A DNA stretch of 64,000 bases from Pseudomonas borbori (GTDB lineage Bacteria > Pseudomonadota > Gammaproteobacteria > Pseudomonadales > Pseudomonadaceae). Shown here piece by piece: positions 9,580 through 21,231 of this stretch. The translations under genes were made by a program, and so were the position numbers. The stretch is taken from the NCBI RefSeq assembly GCF_900115555.1, contig NZ_FOWX01000018.1, positions 1 to 64,000 on the forward strand. Direction: 5' to 3'. Each line of letters opens with the position of its first letter. Positions within the stretch are counted from its first letter, which is position 1. The notes under the pieces are model-generated. The model was not told where the DNA came from and ran no database searches. It was given only the letters and a program-made list of their open reading frames with translations.

Positions 9580-10548
9580 ATGCAACCCCAGGCTTTCTAC
9601 CAAGTGGTGGCGGATGACTTTACCGCCGTCGACGGCATCATCCGCCAACAACTCGTCTCGCGCGTGCCGCTGGTGGGGAAGATCGGCGACTATATCATTT
9701 CCGCCGGCGGCAAACGCCTGCGTCCGCTGCTGGTGCTGCTCAGCGGCAAGGCCCTGGGCCTGCAAGGCGACGACCTGCGCCTGCTCGCCGCCACCATCGA
9801 GTTCCTGCATACCGCCACCCTGCTGCACGACGACGTGGTCGACATGTCCGACATGCGCCGCGGCCGCAGCACCGCCAATGCCCAGTGGGGCAACGCCCCC
9901 AGCGTGCTGGTCGGCGACTTCCTCTATTCGCGCTCCTTCGAGATGATGGTCGAACTCGGTTCGATGCCGGTGATGAAGATTCTCTCCCGCGCCACCCGGG
10001 TCATCGCCGAGGGCGAAGTGCTGCAACTGTCGAAGATTCGCGACGCCAGCACCAGCGAAGAAACCTACATGGAAGTCATCCGCGGCAAGACCGCGATGCT
10101 GTTCGAGGCCTCGACCCATAGCGCGGCGGCCCTGGCCGGTGCCTCGGCCGAGCAGACCGAAGCCTTGCGCATCTTCGGCGATCACCTCGGCGTGGCTTTC
10201 CAGCTGGTCGACGACCTGCTCGACTACCGCGGCGATGCCACGACCCTGGGCAAGAATGTCGGCGACGACCTGGCCGAGGGCAAACCGACCCTGCCACTGA
10301 TCTATACCATGCGCGAAGGCACCGCCGAACAGGCCGCCCTGGTGCGCCAGGCGATCCAGAAAGGCGGTATCGAGAACCTCGAAAGCATTCGCAACGCCGT
10401 CGAAGTCGCTGGCGCCCTGGACTATACCGCCCGGCAAGCCCGCGACTATGCCGAGCGCGCCATCGCCTGCCTGGACGCCCTGCCCGCCAGCGAATACCGC
10501 GACGCCCTGGTCGAACTGAGCCGCTTCGCCGTCGCCCGCACGCACTGA
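9580..10548 (+). CDS. ispB: Octaprenyl/polyprenyl diphosphate synthase
   Basis: A 322-residue trans-prenyltransferase that builds the side chain of ubiquinone. Both aspartate-rich motifs are seen: DDVVD (Asp84, Asp85, Asp88) and DDLLD (Asp211, Asp212, Asp215), with GGKRLRP at about 43-49. The start MQPQAFY at 9580 matches the usual Pseudomonas protein start; a GTG at 9571 is nearer to the GAGGAG site and is a real alternative adding three residues. It is divergent from rplU-rpmA, as is usual in gammaproteobacteria. Confidence 0.95.
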   Translation: MQPQAFYQVVADDFTAVDGIIRQQLVSRVPLVGKIGDYIISAGGKRLRPLLVLLSGKALGLQGDDLRLLAATIEFLHTATLLHDDVVDMSDMRRGRSTANAQWGNAPSVLVGDFLYSRSFEMMVELGSMPVMKILSRATRVIAEGEVLQLSKIRDASTSEETYMEVIRGKTAMLFEASTHSAAALAGASAEQTEALRIFGDHLGVAFQLVDDLLDYRGDATTLGKNVGDDLAEGKPTLPLIYTMREGTAEQAALVRQAIQKGGIENLESIRNAVEVAGALDYTARQARDYAERAIACLDALPASEYRDALVELSRFAVARTH

Positions 10549-10800
10549 GAGGCGGCAAAAAGACCTCGCCTACCGCGATAATGCTGTTCGCTCAAGCCAG
10601 GCGAGCAGCATTGTTTCGCAGCCCGGATGCAGCCCGGGAAAGCCTGCCACCAGAAAAACCGCTCCCGGATTGCGCTGCGAGCAGGCTGCGGATTTCGGTG
10701 CACGGCAACAACCGCCAACCTTGCGCCACGCCGGTGAACCACCGCGCCCGGCCTGCGGCGAACGACACGGGCGCGCAAGAACCGCGGCATATCCCACCAC

Positions 10801-12138
<1,338 letters not shown>

Positions 12139-12140
12139 GG

Positions 12141-13733
12141 TCAGCTCAGTTTGCGTGGATGGGCGAAGGTGATGCGAAAGCAGCTGCCGCCGCCTTCACG
12201 GGGTTTGTAGTCGAGTCGGGCCTGGTTGCTTTCGCACAGCTCGCGGGAAATATACAGGCCCAGGCCGGTGCCCTTGTTTTCCGTGGTGAAGAACGGCTCG
12301 AAGATGTGCTGCAGTTGCTCGGGCGCCACACCCGGGCCGTCGTCGAGTACTTCCAGCACCGGCAGGTCGCTGCTCTCGTCGCGGAACAGTTTCAGCCAGA
12401 CTTGCCCTCGCGGATGGTTGTGCGCGCTGTAGCGCAGGCCGTTTTGCACCAGATTGGTCAGCACCTGGGTCAGCTGGTGGGGGTCCATGCGGGTTTGCAC
12501 GGTGCCGCTCTGGGTCTCCAGGTGAAGCGTCTGCCCTGGCGCCGCAGAGCCGCGGAACTCGCTGGCGAAGCGGTGCAGCCAGTATTTCAGGTCCAGCAGC
12601 TGCGGCTCGGCCTGGCGTCGGCGCGACAGCTGCAGGACGTTCTCGATTACCAGGTTCATCCGCCGCGAATGATCCTGGATGATCTGCGCCAGGCGCTGGT
12701 CTGGGCCTTGCAGGTCTTCCGACTCCTGCAGCAGTTGCGCGGCATGGCTGATCGCGCCGAGCGGGTTGCGGATCTCGTGGGCGATGCCGGCGGTCAGGCG
12801 GCCGAGCGAGGCGAGCTTGAGCTGCTGGGCCTGCTGGGCGATCTGCGAGATGTCGTCGAGAAACACCAGGGTGTGGCGCTCTTCGCTGCGCTGCAGGGCG
12901 ATGAAGCTCGGTTGCAGCACCGGGCCATCGGCGAAGGCCTGCAGGCTCGAGGGGCGCAGGGTCGGGTTGTGCCGCCATTGCTGCAGGCGCTTGACCAGCT
13001 CCGGGCAGTGCGGGTCGAGAATCTTGCCGGCCAACGCGTCGCGGCCGAGCAGGTGCAGCGCACCCTGGTTGGCCAGCAGTACCCGATGTTGCTCGTCGAG
13101 CACCAGGATGCCGGTGCGCATGCGCTGCAGGATCAGGGCGTTGAGGGCTTCCAGGCTGGCGACATCGGCCGCGCGCTGTTCGGCCAGGCTTTCGCTGTCC
13201 TGCAGGCGCCGGGTCAGCCCCTGCAGGAGCAGGGCGGCGGCGAAACACAGGGCGCCGAGCGCCCCGGCCTGCACGTATTGGGCACTGGCTTCCGTGCGGC
13301 TGAGGCTGAGGTAGAAGGTCAGGTAGATCAGGCCCATGGCGGCCACGGCGGCGATCAGCAGGCCGATGCGTCCGCGCAGCAGGATGTTGGCGATGGCCAC
13401 CGCAACGATCAGCAGGTTGCCGATCCCGCTGGGTGTTCCGCCTGCCGCGTAGAACAGTGCGGACAGCAGGATCACGTCGACCAGGGCCAGACTGAATATC
13501 TGTGCCAGGTGCTTGGGCCGCTGCACCAGCACGGCCACCAGGATATTCAGGATCAGGTAGAACCAGCTGCCATAGCGAAACAGCTCGGCGTGGGCCAGCT
13601 TGAGCAGCTGAGCATCCATGTCGCTGGAAATCAGCAGCACCAGCACCAGGCCGATGGCCAGGCGATACAGGTGGTAGAGCCGCAGCACGCGGCGGCCCTG
13701 GACTCCGCTGAGGGCTAGGGCTTCAGCGCTCAC
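12141..13733 (-). CDS. pilS: Sensor histidine kinase PilS
   Basis: A 530-residue membrane kinase: about six N-terminal helices (residues 23-175), a PAS-like linker (about 195-295), the dimerisation/phospho-acceptor domain with His319 in GIAHEIRNPLG, and an ATPase domain with DDGPGV and GTGLGLYI. It is the partner of PilR and, in P. aeruginosa, senses pilin subunit levels in the inner membrane. The start is GTG at 13733, overlapping the end of the upstream PP0621-type gene by 11 bases, which suggests translational coupling. Confidence 0.95.
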   Translation of the reverse strand: MSAEALALSGVQGRRVLRLYHLYRLAIGLVLVLLISSDMDAQLLKLAHAELFRYGSWFYLILNILVAVLVQRPKHLAQIFSLALVDVILLSALFYAAGGTPSGIGNLLIVAVAIANILLRGRIGLLIAAVAAMGLIYLTFYLSLSRTEASAQYVQAGALGALCFAAALLLQGLTRRLQDSESLAEQRAADVASLEALNALILQRMRTGILVLDEQHRVLLANQGALHLLGRDALAGKILDPHCPELVKRLQQWRHNPTLRPSSLQAFADGPVLQPSFIALQRSEERHTLVFLDDISQIAQQAQQLKLASLGRLTAGIAHEIRNPLGAISHAAQLLQESEDLQGPDQRLAQIIQDHSRRMNLVIENVLQLSRRRQAEPQLLDLKYWLHRFASEFRGSAAPGQTLHLETQSGTVQTRMDPHQLTQVLTNLVQNGLRYSAHNHPRGQVWLKLFRDESSDLPVLEVLDDGPGVAPEQLQHIFEPFFTTENKGTGLGLYISRELCESNQARLDYKPREGGGSCFRITFAHPRKLS

Positions 13734-13959
13734 CAGGTTTCGGCCCTTGCTCGAGATGGGCCTGGCTGCAATACCACTGGTCGGCCTTGGTCAAGGCCTC
13801 GTCACGGGGCAGATAAACCCCGCAATGGGCGCAGCGCACCATGGGCGCGGGGCTTTGCCGGTGCTGTTCGGAGCGGCGCGCGGGGCGGGTAAAGCGCCGC
13901 CAGAGCCAGAAGGCGGCGGCGATAATGGCTATCCAGAACAGCAGGCGGAACAGGCCCAT
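13723..13959 (-). CDS. PP0621-family small membrane zinc-ribbon-like protein
   Basis: A 78-residue protein with one N-terminal helix (LFRLLFWIAIIAAAFWLW), a basic linker and a C-terminal segment with CAHC (about residues 43-46) and a later Cys and His (WYCSQAHLE) that could bind zinc. This matches the conserved PP0621-type proteins found directly upstream of pilS in Pseudomonas. Function is unknown; position suggests a link with PilS. It overlaps pilS by 11 bases. Confidence 0.8.
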   Translation of the reverse strand: MGLFRLLFWIAIIAAAFWLWRRFTRPARRSEQHRQSPAPMVRCAHCGVYLPRDEALTKADQWYCSQAHLEQGPKPGER

Positions 13960-14265
13960 AGCGCTCTCTTGTTGTTGGAAATGCGGGTTGTTGGAAGGCA
14001 GCTTATTGGAAAGCCTGGCAGTTTAGCCAAGGATGTGGCGCCAGCACAGCGGCTATTCTGCCGCCTGGTTGGCAACAGTCATCGGTTCGCCCCCCCGGAT
14101 CGGGCAGAGAGCGATACCCATCAAGCGGTTGCCCAGCCGCCAGTTTTTCGCGCTCGCAACATGCTTGTCAGACTGTTAAACCCTATGCTGAGTGTTGAAC
14201 GATGCAATGTTACGCCTGAGCCGTCGGGCTCAGTCGAACGAGGGACTTATGTGGTGGAGGCAGTC
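13960..14265. other. Divergent intergenic region upstream of nadE
   Basis: No gene seen. It must hold promoters for the PP0621-pilS-pilR set (minus) and nadE (plus). A small hairpin CTGAGCC/GGGCTCAG lies at about 14216-14233, in the likely nadE leader. No promoter pair was convincing enough to call. Confidence 0.5.
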
Positions 14266-15897
14266 ATGAGCCAAACCCTGAGAGTCGTGATGGCCCAACT
14301 GAATTTGCGCGTTGGCGATGTGCACGGCAACGTCGAGAGCATCATCGAGGCGGCCTGCAATGCCCGTGATCAGTGGCTGGCGGATGTCATCGTGCTCCCC
14401 GAACTGGCGCTGTGCGGCTATCCGCCGGAGGATCTGCTGCTGCGCTCGAGCATGCAGCGGCGCATCGAACAGGGCTTGCAGCGCCTGCAAGATGAAGTGC
14501 GCGGCATCTATCTGGTGGTCGGCTTTCCCTGGCTGGAGGATGAACTGCGCTACAACGCCTGCGCGGTGATCGCCGACGGCCAATTGCTGGCCCGCTACTA
14601 CAAGCAGAAATTGCCGAATTACCGGGTATTCGACGAGAAGCGCTATTTCGAGCCCGGCAGCCAGCCCTGCGTGGTCGACATCAAGGGGGCGGCGGTGGCG
14701 CTGAGCATCTGCGAGGACATCTGGTTCGCCGAGCCGATGGCCCTGGCCCGTGCCGCCGGGGCGCAGGCGATGCTGTGCCTGAACGCCTCGCCGTTCCATC
14801 TGGACAAGCAGCGCGAGCGCGAGGAAACACTGGCCGAGCGCGCGCGCGAAGGGGCGATGCCGATCGTCTACGTCAACCAGGTTGGCGGCCAGGACGAGCT
14901 GGTATTCGACGGTGGCAGCTGCGTGGTCGATGCCGACGGCCAGGTCTGTCAGCGCATGGCAGCCTTCACCGAGGGTCTGTACCCGGTCGACCTGGTGTGC
15001 GATGGCGAGCGGGTCAGCCCGCGGCCGGCCAACTGCGTGCCACTGCCGGAACTGGAAGCCAGCGTGTATCAGGCGCTGGTCGCAGGCGTACGCGACTATG
15101 TCGGCAAGAACGGCTTCAAGGGCGTGCTGCTCGGCTTGTCCGGCGGCATCGACTCGGCCCTGACCCTGGCGGTGGCGGTCGATGCGCTGGGCGCCAAACG
15201 GGTCGAAGCGGTGATGATGCCGTACCGCTACACCGCACAGATCAGCCTTGAGGACGCAGAAGCCGAGGCCCGCGCGCTGGGCGTGACCTACCGGGTGCTG
15301 CCGATCGCACCCATGGTCGAGGCCTTCATGGGCACCCTGGCCCCGGTGTTCGAGGGCCTACCGCGCGACGCCACCGAGGAAAACCTGCAGGCGCGCTGCC
15401 GTGGCACGCTGCTGATGGCCCTCTCCAACAAGCGCGGCTACCTGGTGCTGACCACCGGCAACAAGAGCGAAATGGCGGTCGGCTACGCCACTCTCTATGG
15501 CGATATGGCCGGCGGCTTCGATGTGCTCAAGGACGTGCCCAAGACCCTGGTGTTCCGCCTCTGCGAATACCGCAACAGCCGCGGACTGGTGATCCCGCAG
15601 CGGGTCATCGACCGGCCGCCCTCGGCCGAACTGGCGCCGGACCAGAAGGACGAGGACTCGCTGCCGCCGTATCCGCTGCTCGACGAAATCCTCAAGTTGT
15701 ACATCGAGTACGACCTGTCGGCCGATGCGATCATCGCCGAGGGTTTCGATGCGGACACGGTCAAGCGCGTGCTGCGCCTGGTCGATTTGAACGAGTACAA
15801 GCGCCGCCAGGCCGCGGTCGGCGTGCGGGTCACCCAGCGCGGCTTCGGCCGCGACCGGCGCTACCCGATCACCTCGGGCTGGCGGATTGGCGATTGA
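14266..15897 (+). CDS. nadE: Glutamine-dependent NAD+ synthetase
   Basis: A 543-residue two-domain enzyme catalysing the last step of NAD synthesis. The N-terminal nitrilase-like glutaminase has the Glu46-Lys115-Cys149 triad (VLPELALCGY, QKLPNYRVFDE, SICEDIWF); the C-terminal ATP-pyrophosphatase domain has SGGIDS (292-297) and LTTGNKSEMAVGY. The ATG at 14266 follows a GGAGG site by five bases; an upstream in-frame extension exists but has no family similarity. It is convergent with pgeF across a dispersed repeat. Confidence 0.95.
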   Translation: MSQTLRVVMAQLNLRVGDVHGNVESIIEAACNARDQWLADVIVLPELALCGYPPEDLLLRSSMQRRIEQGLQRLQDEVRGIYLVVGFPWLEDELRYNACAVIADGQLLARYYKQKLPNYRVFDEKRYFEPGSQPCVVDIKGAAVALSICEDIWFAEPMALARAAGAQAMLCLNASPFHLDKQREREETLAERAREGAMPIVYVNQVGGQDELVFDGGSCVVDADGQVCQRMAAFTEGLYPVDLVCDGERVSPRPANCVPLPELEASVYQALVAGVRDYVGKNGFKGVLLGLSGGIDSALTLAVAVDALGAKRVEAVMMPYRYTAQISLEDAEAEARALGVTYRVLPIAPMVEAFMGTLAPVFEGLPRDATEENLQARCRGTLLMALSNKRGYLVLTTGNKSEMAVGYATLYGDMAGGFDVLKDVPKTLVFRLCEYRNSRGLVIPQRVIDRPPSAELAPDQKDEDSLPPYPLLDEILKLYIEYDLSADAIIAEGFDADTVKRVLRLVDLNEYKRRQAAVGVRVTQRGFGRDRRYPITSGWRIGD

Positions 15898-15910
15898 GGC
15901 CAAGGCAGGA

Positions 15911-15961
15911 CGTAGGGCGGCTCGGGCGGCGTTCCGTTCGGTGCGCAGCGACAACCCGCCG
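15911..15961 (+). repeat. Dispersed intergenic repeat, nadE/pgeF copy
   Basis: About 50 bases starting GTAGGGCGGCTCGGGCGGCG and ending GTGCGCAGCGACAACCCGCC. A copy with only a few differences lies inverted at 51475-51523, and a degenerate one at 26880-26920. All three sit between convergent genes. Confidence 0.7.
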
Positions 15962-15987
15962 GATGTGCGCCGCGCCGAAGCAAAGGC

Positions 15988-16722
15988 TCAGTTGGCCAGC
16001 CAGATCAGCGAAGCGAAGCGACCGGTACCGGCGGCGCGGCGGTAGGAGTAGAAGCGCGGGTCGCTGTAGGTGCAGAAACCGCCACCGTAGACGGCCGTAA
16101 CACCCCGTGCCGCCAGGCGGATACGGGCCAGTTGATAAATATCGGCCATGTAACGATCCGGGTTGACGCTGGCTACGAAGGCTTCGCCGGCCTGCGGATG
16201 CACAGCCACGAACGCTTCGCGCACCTCGCCGCCCACTTCGAAGGCTTGCGGGCCAATCGCCGGCCCGAGCCAGACCAGCACGTCCTCCGGCGCCACGGCC
16301 AGCGCATCCAGGGTCGCCTCCAGCACGCCGCCAGCCAGCCCGCGCCAACCGGCATGGGCGGCGGCGACGCGGCTGCCGGCACTATCGCAGAACAGCACCG
16401 GCAGGCAATCGGCGGTCATCACGGTGCAGGCGACATTCGGCGTGGCGCTCCAGCTGGCGTCGGCTTCAAGCACTTCGCCCGGCTCGGCAGGCACCACGGC
16501 AACCCCATGCACCTGGCGCAACCAGGCCGGCCTGCAGCCCAACTGGCTGGTCAGGCGCTGACGGTTCTTGGTCACGGCAACGGGATCGTCCCCGACATGC
16601 TCGCCGAGGTTGAAACTGTCGAAGGGCGCAGCACTGATGCCACCGCTACGCGTCGTGATGCAGGCCCTGACCCAGGCGGGCGCCGGCCAGTCTGGCGTCA
16701 GCCAGTCATGTGCCCAGCTCAC
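15988..16722 (-). CDS. pgeF: Peptidoglycan editing factor PgeF (YfiH/laccase-domain family)
   Basis: A 244-residue protein of the Cu-oxidase_4/YfiH family. Metal/active-site motifs are visible: QVHG, MTADCLPVLF and AAAHAGWRGLAGG, and the C-terminal SYRR. The family acts as a peptidoglycan editing factor, removing mis-incorporated L-serine from cell-wall precursors in E. coli, and has purine nucleoside activity in other bacteria. It overlaps the rluD stop by four bases, the usual rluD-pgeF coupling in Pseudomonas. Confidence 0.93.
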   Translation of the reverse strand: MSWAHDWLTPDWPAPAWVRACITTRSGGISAAPFDSFNLGEHVGDDPVAVTKNRQRLTSQLGCRPAWLRQVHGVAVVPAEPGEVLEADASWSATPNVACTVMTADCLPVLFCDSAGSRVAAAHAGWRGLAGGVLEATLDALAVAPEDVLVWLGPAIGPQAFEVGGEVREAFVAVHPQAGEAFVASVNPDRYMADIYQLARIRLAARGVTAVYGGGFCTYSDPRFYSYRRAAGTGRFASLIWLAN

Positions 16723-17693
16723 CCGATAAACGCCTCGCGATCCTGACGCAACAGCGTCAGCAACCAGACGAAATCATCCGGCAGCGGCGACTGCCACTTC
16801 ATGCGCTGCCCGGTAATCGGGTGATCCAGTTCGAGGAAGCGCGCATGCAGGGCCTGGCGCGGGAACTCCTTGAGGCTCTGCACCATGGTCTGGCTGGCCG
16901 CCGGCGGGATGCGGAAACGCCCACCATAGACCGGGTCGCCGACCAGTGGATAACCGACATGGCTCATGTGCACGCGAATCTGGTGAGTACGCCCGGTTTC
17001 CAGCTTGACCCGCGCATGGGTATGCGAGCGGAAGCGCTCCAGCACCCGGTAATGGCTGACCGCCGGCTTGCCGCCATCGCTGACCGCCATGCGCTGACGC
17101 TGCGACGAACTGCGGCCAATGGGCGCGTCGATCTTGCCGCCGGCAGTGATCACGCCGATCACGATGCACTCGTAGATGCGGCTGACCGTGCGCTTTTGCA
17201 GTTGATCGACCAGACGCGTCTGCGCCTCGATGGTCTTGGCCACCACCATCAGCCCGGTGGTGTCCTTGTCCAGGCGATGGACGATGCCGCAGCGCGGCAC
17301 GTTGACGATGTCCGGCACGTGGTGCAGCAAGGCGTTGAGCAGGGTGCCATCGGCATGTCCGGCGGCGGGATGCACGACCAGCCCGGCCGGCTTGTCGATC
17401 ACCAGGATCTGCTCGTCTTCGTAGACGATATCCAGGGCGATGTCCTGGGCGATCCACTCGCCCTGGGCCTCCTGCTCGGCGCGCAGCGCCAGTAACGCCC
17501 CGCCATGCACGATGTCACGCGGGCGTACCACGGCACCATCGACAGTCAGCAGACCCTCTTTGATCCAGGCGGACAGGCGCGAACGCGAGTGCTCGGCGAA
17601 CAGTTGGGCGGCGACTTGGTCGAGGCGTTGACCGCCCATATCAGTGGGCACCTCGGCGTTCAGTTCAATGGTCTGCTTATTAATAGAGGACAT
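16719..17693 (-). CDS. rluD: 23S rRNA pseudouridine(1911/1915/1917) synthase
   Basis: A 324-residue pseudouridine synthase: an N-terminal S4 RNA-binding domain (about 20-75; QRLDQVAAQLF, SRSRLSAWI) and a catalytic domain with HRLDKDTTG, where Asp142 is the nucleophile. It modifies helix 69 of 23S rRNA and is important for ribosome assembly. The ATG at 17693 is preferred over an upstream TTG; the ribosome-binding site is weak either way. It is divergent from bamD, as in other pseudomonads. Confidence 0.95.
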   Translation of the reverse strand: MSSINKQTIELNAEVPTDMGGQRLDQVAAQLFAEHSRSRLSAWIKEGLLTVDGAVVRPRDIVHGGALLALRAEQEAQGEWIAQDIALDIVYEDEQILVIDKPAGLVVHPAAGHADGTLLNALLHHVPDIVNVPRCGIVHRLDKDTTGLMVVAKTIEAQTRLVDQLQKRTVSRIYECIVIGVITAGGKIDAPIGRSSSQRQRMAVSDGGKPAVSHYRVLERFRSHTHARVKLETGRTHQIRVHMSHVGYPLVGDPVYGGRFRIPPAASQTMVQSLKEFPRQALHARFLELDHPITGQRMKWQSPLPDDFVWLLTLLRQDREAFIG

Positions 17694-17998
17694 GCTCGGC
17701 AACGGTGGGGGACCTGAGGGTCAGTTGATGTTTCAGTGCACGCCGATTGCCGCGACCAATCAGGCCAGGCAAGGCGTGGGACGCCGCCGAATGATCGCCA
17801 CAGTGACAAGCCTGGCTGCATTTGCCGCGCAAGCCCGGGGGCGGCGGCCAAAATGCTGCATCAACAGGCCCTACTTTTGGTTTCGGCTACGCGCTTGTGG
17901 TTAAATACGGCGTCTTTTGCCCCAGGGTCACCGGGGGCGCTCATCATAACAGGACGGCTTTGCTCAAGACAGCCGCCGTCACAGGGACGCAAGCCGCC
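17694..17998. other. Divergent promoter region rluD/bamD
   Basis: No gene seen. The stretch separates divergent rluD and bamD and must contain both promoters; an AT-rich run around 17900-17910 (TTAAATA) is the best candidate for the bamD -10, but no matching -35 is clear. Confidence 0.45.
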
Positions 17999-18985
17999 AT
18001 GCAAGTGAGACACCTGCTGCTGATCGCCATCCTCGCCCTTACCGTTGCCTGCTCGTCCAAAGAGGTACTCGACGAGAACCTGAGCGAGACCGAGTTGTAC
18101 CAGCAGGCGCAAAGCGATCTGGACAACAAGAGTTACACCAGCGCGGTGACCAAGCTCAAGGCTCTGGAGTCGCGTTATCCGTTCGGCCGCTATGCCGAAC
18201 AGGCCCAGCTGGAGCTGATCTACGCCTACTACAAGAATGCCGAGCCGGAAGCCGCACGATCGGCCGCCGAGCGCTTCATCCGCCTGCATCCGCAGCACCC
18301 GAACGTCGACTACGCCTATTACGTCAAGGGCCTGGCCTCTTTCGATCAGGATCGTGGCCTGCTGACGCGCTTCCTGCCGCTGGACATGAGCAAGCGCGAC
18401 CCCGGAGCCGCCCGCGACTCCTACAACGAGTTCGCCCAACTCACCAGCCGTTACCCGAACAGCCGTTACTCGCCGGATGCCAAGCAGCGCATGATCTACC
18501 TGCGCAACCTACTGGCCGCCTATGAAATCCATGTGGCGCACTACTACCTGACCCGCCAGGCGTATGTCGCTGCTGCCAACCGTGGCCGCTATGTGGTGGA
18601 AAACTTCCAGGAAACCCCAGCGGTCGGCGACGGCCTGGCGGTGATGACCGAGGCGTACCAGCGCCTGACCCTGGACGACCTGGCCGCGACCAGCCTGGAA
18701 ACCCTCAAGCTCAACTACCCGGAGCACCCCAGCCTGGTCGATGGTGAGTTCGTGCCACGCGAGGAAGAAGCCGACACCCGCTCCTGGCTGGCCAAGGCCA
18801 CACTCGGCCTGATCGAAAGCGAAACGCCGCTGCCGCCGGGCGAAACTCGCGCCAGCCAGGACGTGGTGCGCCAGTACGAGGACGCCGAAGAGCAGATACC
18901 CGACGAGTTGAAGCCCAAGGCCGAAGAAGCCAGCAAGCAGGACCGCTCCTGGTTCAGCCGCATCACCTTCGGCCTGTTCGACTGA
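17999..18985 (+). CDS. bamD: Outer membrane assembly lipoprotein BamD
   Basis: A 328-residue lipoprotein of the beta-barrel assembly machine. The signal ends with the lipobox LTVAC (lipidated Cys18), and the body consists of tetratricopeptide-type helices ([18 protein letters not shown]..., [34 protein letters not shown]). An acidic C-terminal extension of about 70 residues follows the TPR part, as in other Pseudomonas ComL/BamD proteins. The ATG at 17999 starts the signal peptide. A strong terminator follows. Confidence 0.96.
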   Translation: MQVRHLLLIAILALTVACSSKEVLDENLSETELYQQAQSDLDNKSYTSAVTKLKALESRYPFGRYAEQAQLELIYAYYKNAEPEAARSAAERFIRLHPQHPNVDYAYYVKGLASFDQDRGLLTRFLPLDMSKRDPGAARDSYNEFAQLTSRYPNSRYSPDAKQRMIYLRNLLAAYEIHVAHYYLTRQAYVAAANRGRYVVENFQETPAVGDGLAVMTEAYQRLTLDDLAATSLETLKLNYPEHPSLVDGEFVPREEEADTRSWLAKATLGLIESETPLPPGETRASQDVVRQYEDAEEQIPDELKPKAEEASKQDRSWFSRITFGLFD

Positions 18986-19021
18986 ATCGCGGAAACACCT
19001 CGACAGCGAACGCCAGAATAG

Positions 19022-19052
19022 ATGCCGCGCACACAAGTGCGCGGCATTTTTT
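19022..19052 (+). terminator. Rho-independent terminator of bamD
   Basis: Eleven-bp stem (ATGCCGCGCAC/GTGCGCGGCAT, four-base loop) followed by six T residues, 36 bases past the bamD stop. Confidence 0.9.
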
Positions 19053-19200
19053 ATGGACGGGAGAACACGATCGGCCGACCAGGGTCACTCGCCGCAGGCA
19101 GCGCACCATGGACTGCCGCCGCACTGCGAACCGACCGCACTGCGTGGCAGGCGGCTCACTCTGACGCCAACCACCGAAACAACAAGGCCCGCAACGAACC

Positions 19201-21231
19201 TCAGACGCGGAACGCGCCGATCAGCTGCTTCAGGCGCGACACCAGCCCGGACAGCTCGCGGCTGGCCGACTCGGTCTGGCTAGCGCCGGCGGCGGTGCGT
19301 TCGCCGGCGCGATTGATCTCGACGATGTTCTGGTCGATATCGTGGGCCACCGCGGTCTGCTGCTCGGCGGCCGCGGCGATCTGCTGACTCTGGTCGACGA
19401 TCATGCCCACCGCACCGAGGATGTTCTCCAGCGCCAGTTGCACCTTGCCCGACTCGCTGACCGTACCACTGGCCATCTGATGGCTGGCGCCCATGGCCTT
19501 GACCGCCGCACCGACACCGCCCTGCAGCTTGCCGATCATGCTCTCGATCTCTTCGGTGGACTGCTGGGTGCGCTTGGCCAGGTTGCGCACCTCGTCGGCA
19601 ACCACGGCGAAGCCGCGGCCCTGCTCGCCGGCCCGCGCCGCCTCGATGGCGGCGTTGAGCGCCAGCAGGTTGGTCTGTTCGGCAATGCCCTTGATCACGT
19701 CCAGCACCTGGCTGATCGAGGCGCTGTCGCCAGCCAATTGGTTGATCACCGCCACCGACTGGTCGATCTCGCCGGCCAGCCGTTGAATGCTGCCGACCTG
19801 GGATTCGACCAAGGCGCGGCCACTGACAGTTTCGCGATTCACGCTCTGCGCGCTGTCGACCGCCGCGGCGGCGCTACGGGCGACTTCCTGGGCGGTGGCG
19901 GACATCTGGTTCATCGCCGTGGCCACCTGCTCGATCTGGCTGCGCTGGCCGGCGACCGCCTGGTTGCTCTCGCCGGAGACCAGCTCCACGCTATCGGCCT
20001 GACGCTCGACCTCGACCACGGTCTGGCCGACCCGTTCGATCAGGTCGTGGATCTTCTGCACGGTCTCGTTGAACACCTGCCCCAGCTCACCCAGCTCGTC
20101 GCGGCTCTGCGCCTTGAAACTGACCGTCATATCGCCGGCCGCGACTTTATTCATGACCTCGCCGAGGCTCTTCAAGGTGGTCCGGGTCGACACATAGAAG
20201 GCGCCATAGAGGTAGCCGATCAGCAGGAACACCAGTACCAGGGCCGCGACCAACAAGACCATCTGCCCACGGTTTTCCTGCAGGCGCTCCTGCAGTTGCT
20301 GATCGAGGAAAGCCAGTACCGCATCATTCAGCTCATAGGTCTTGCCCATGGCCGCGCCGACTTCTTCATAGAACTGCGACCAGGGAGTATCCAGGGTATC
20401 GGCGATCACCACCTTATCCTCGAACAGCACCACACTGGTCTTCAGGGTCGCCTGGCTGGCTGCGGCCAGAGCTTCCAGCCCTGCGCGCGCAGCCGGGCTG
20501 CTGCTCAAGGCGTCCTGCAGATTCAAGCCGTACTCGGCGTGGAGTTTTTCCAGCTCCAGGAGCAAATCGTCGAACTTGGTGCTGGCGGCCGAGTTGAGGA
20601 AGCCCTGCCCCAGGGAATAGGCGCCCACTGCCCTGCCCTTGCTCAATGCCGAGGTGACCGCCGGCGTGGTGCTGACGATCAGGTCGGCCATCTGCCGGAC
20701 TTCGCGCTGACGATCCTGACTGAGGCCAGCCTGAGCCGCGATCAACTTGATGAATACCTGCGAGCTGCCCAACAGCTTCTCGGCCGACGCCGCTTTGCTT
20801 TGCAGCGACGTCTCGCCCTGTGCAGTGGCCAGCGCGGCAATCATTTCGTCGCGCCTGGCGCTGAATTCATCGACCTGTTCGGCCTCATGCACCACCGGCA
20901 CCAAGCCCCGCAAGCGCGCATCCAGCGCACTCTGCAGACGCGTGATACGCGCCTCGAGATCGCCCGTCTGACCGGACTGGCCGATCATCACGTTGATTTC
21001 CATCAGGTCGGCGAAATCCTCCAGGTCGCGCCTTAGATTCAGCGCCTGACCGAGCAGATCAATACTCTCCAGAGCCGCCTGGGTACTGACGAACTGGCGA
21101 TAGGAGTCGCGCACCAGATAGAAGTTGGTGGCCAGCATGGGCAGAAAGAACAGGACACTGATCAAACTGAACTTCATGCCGAAGCTGAGGCGATTCATAA
21201 GCGCGATGGCCGGATACAGCACGGTCTTCAC
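19201..21231 (-). CDS. Methyl-accepting chemotaxis protein
   Basis: A 676-residue chemoreceptor. Helix one is at about residues 20-40, a largely helical periplasmic domain of about 290 residues follows, helix two at about 325-350 ([19 protein letters not shown]), then HAMP and a cytoplasmic signalling domain with the conserved hairpin tip ([27 protein letters not shown], split here into [16 protein letters not shown] and adjoining residues). No CheR-binding pentapeptide is seen at the C-terminus. The ligand is unknown. It stands alone with long flanking intergenic regions. Confidence 0.93.
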   Translation of the reverse strand: MKTVLYPAIALMNRLSFGMKFSLISVLFFLPMLATNFYLVRDSYRQFVSTQAALESIDLLGQALNLRRDLEDFADLMEINVMIGQSGQTGDLEARITRLQSALDARLRGLVPVVHEAEQVDEFSARRDEMIAALATAQGETSLQSKAASAEKLLGSSQVFIKLIAAQAGLSQDRQREVRQMADLIVSTTPAVTSALSKGRAVGAYSLGQGFLNSAASTKFDDLLLELEKLHAEYGLNLQDALSSSPAARAGLEALAAASQATLKTSVVLFEDKVVIADTLDTPWSQFYEEVGAAMGKTYELNDAVLAFLDQQLQERLQENRGQMVLLVAALVLVFLLIGYLYGAFYVSTRTTLKSLGEVMNKVAAGDMTVSFKAQSRDELGELGQVFNETVQKIHDLIERVGQTVVEVERQADSVELVSGESNQAVAGQRSQIEQVATAMNQMSATAQEVARSAAAAVDSAQSVNRETVSGRALVESQVGSIQRLAGEIDQSVAVINQLAGDSASISQVLDVIKGIAEQTNLLALNAAIEAARAGEQGRGFAVVADEVRNLAKRTQQSTEEIESMIGKLQGGVGAAVKAMGASHQMASGTVSESGKVQLALENILGAVGMIVDQSQQIAAAAEQQTAVAHDIDQNIVEINRAGERTAAGASQTESASRELSGLVSRLKQLIGAFRV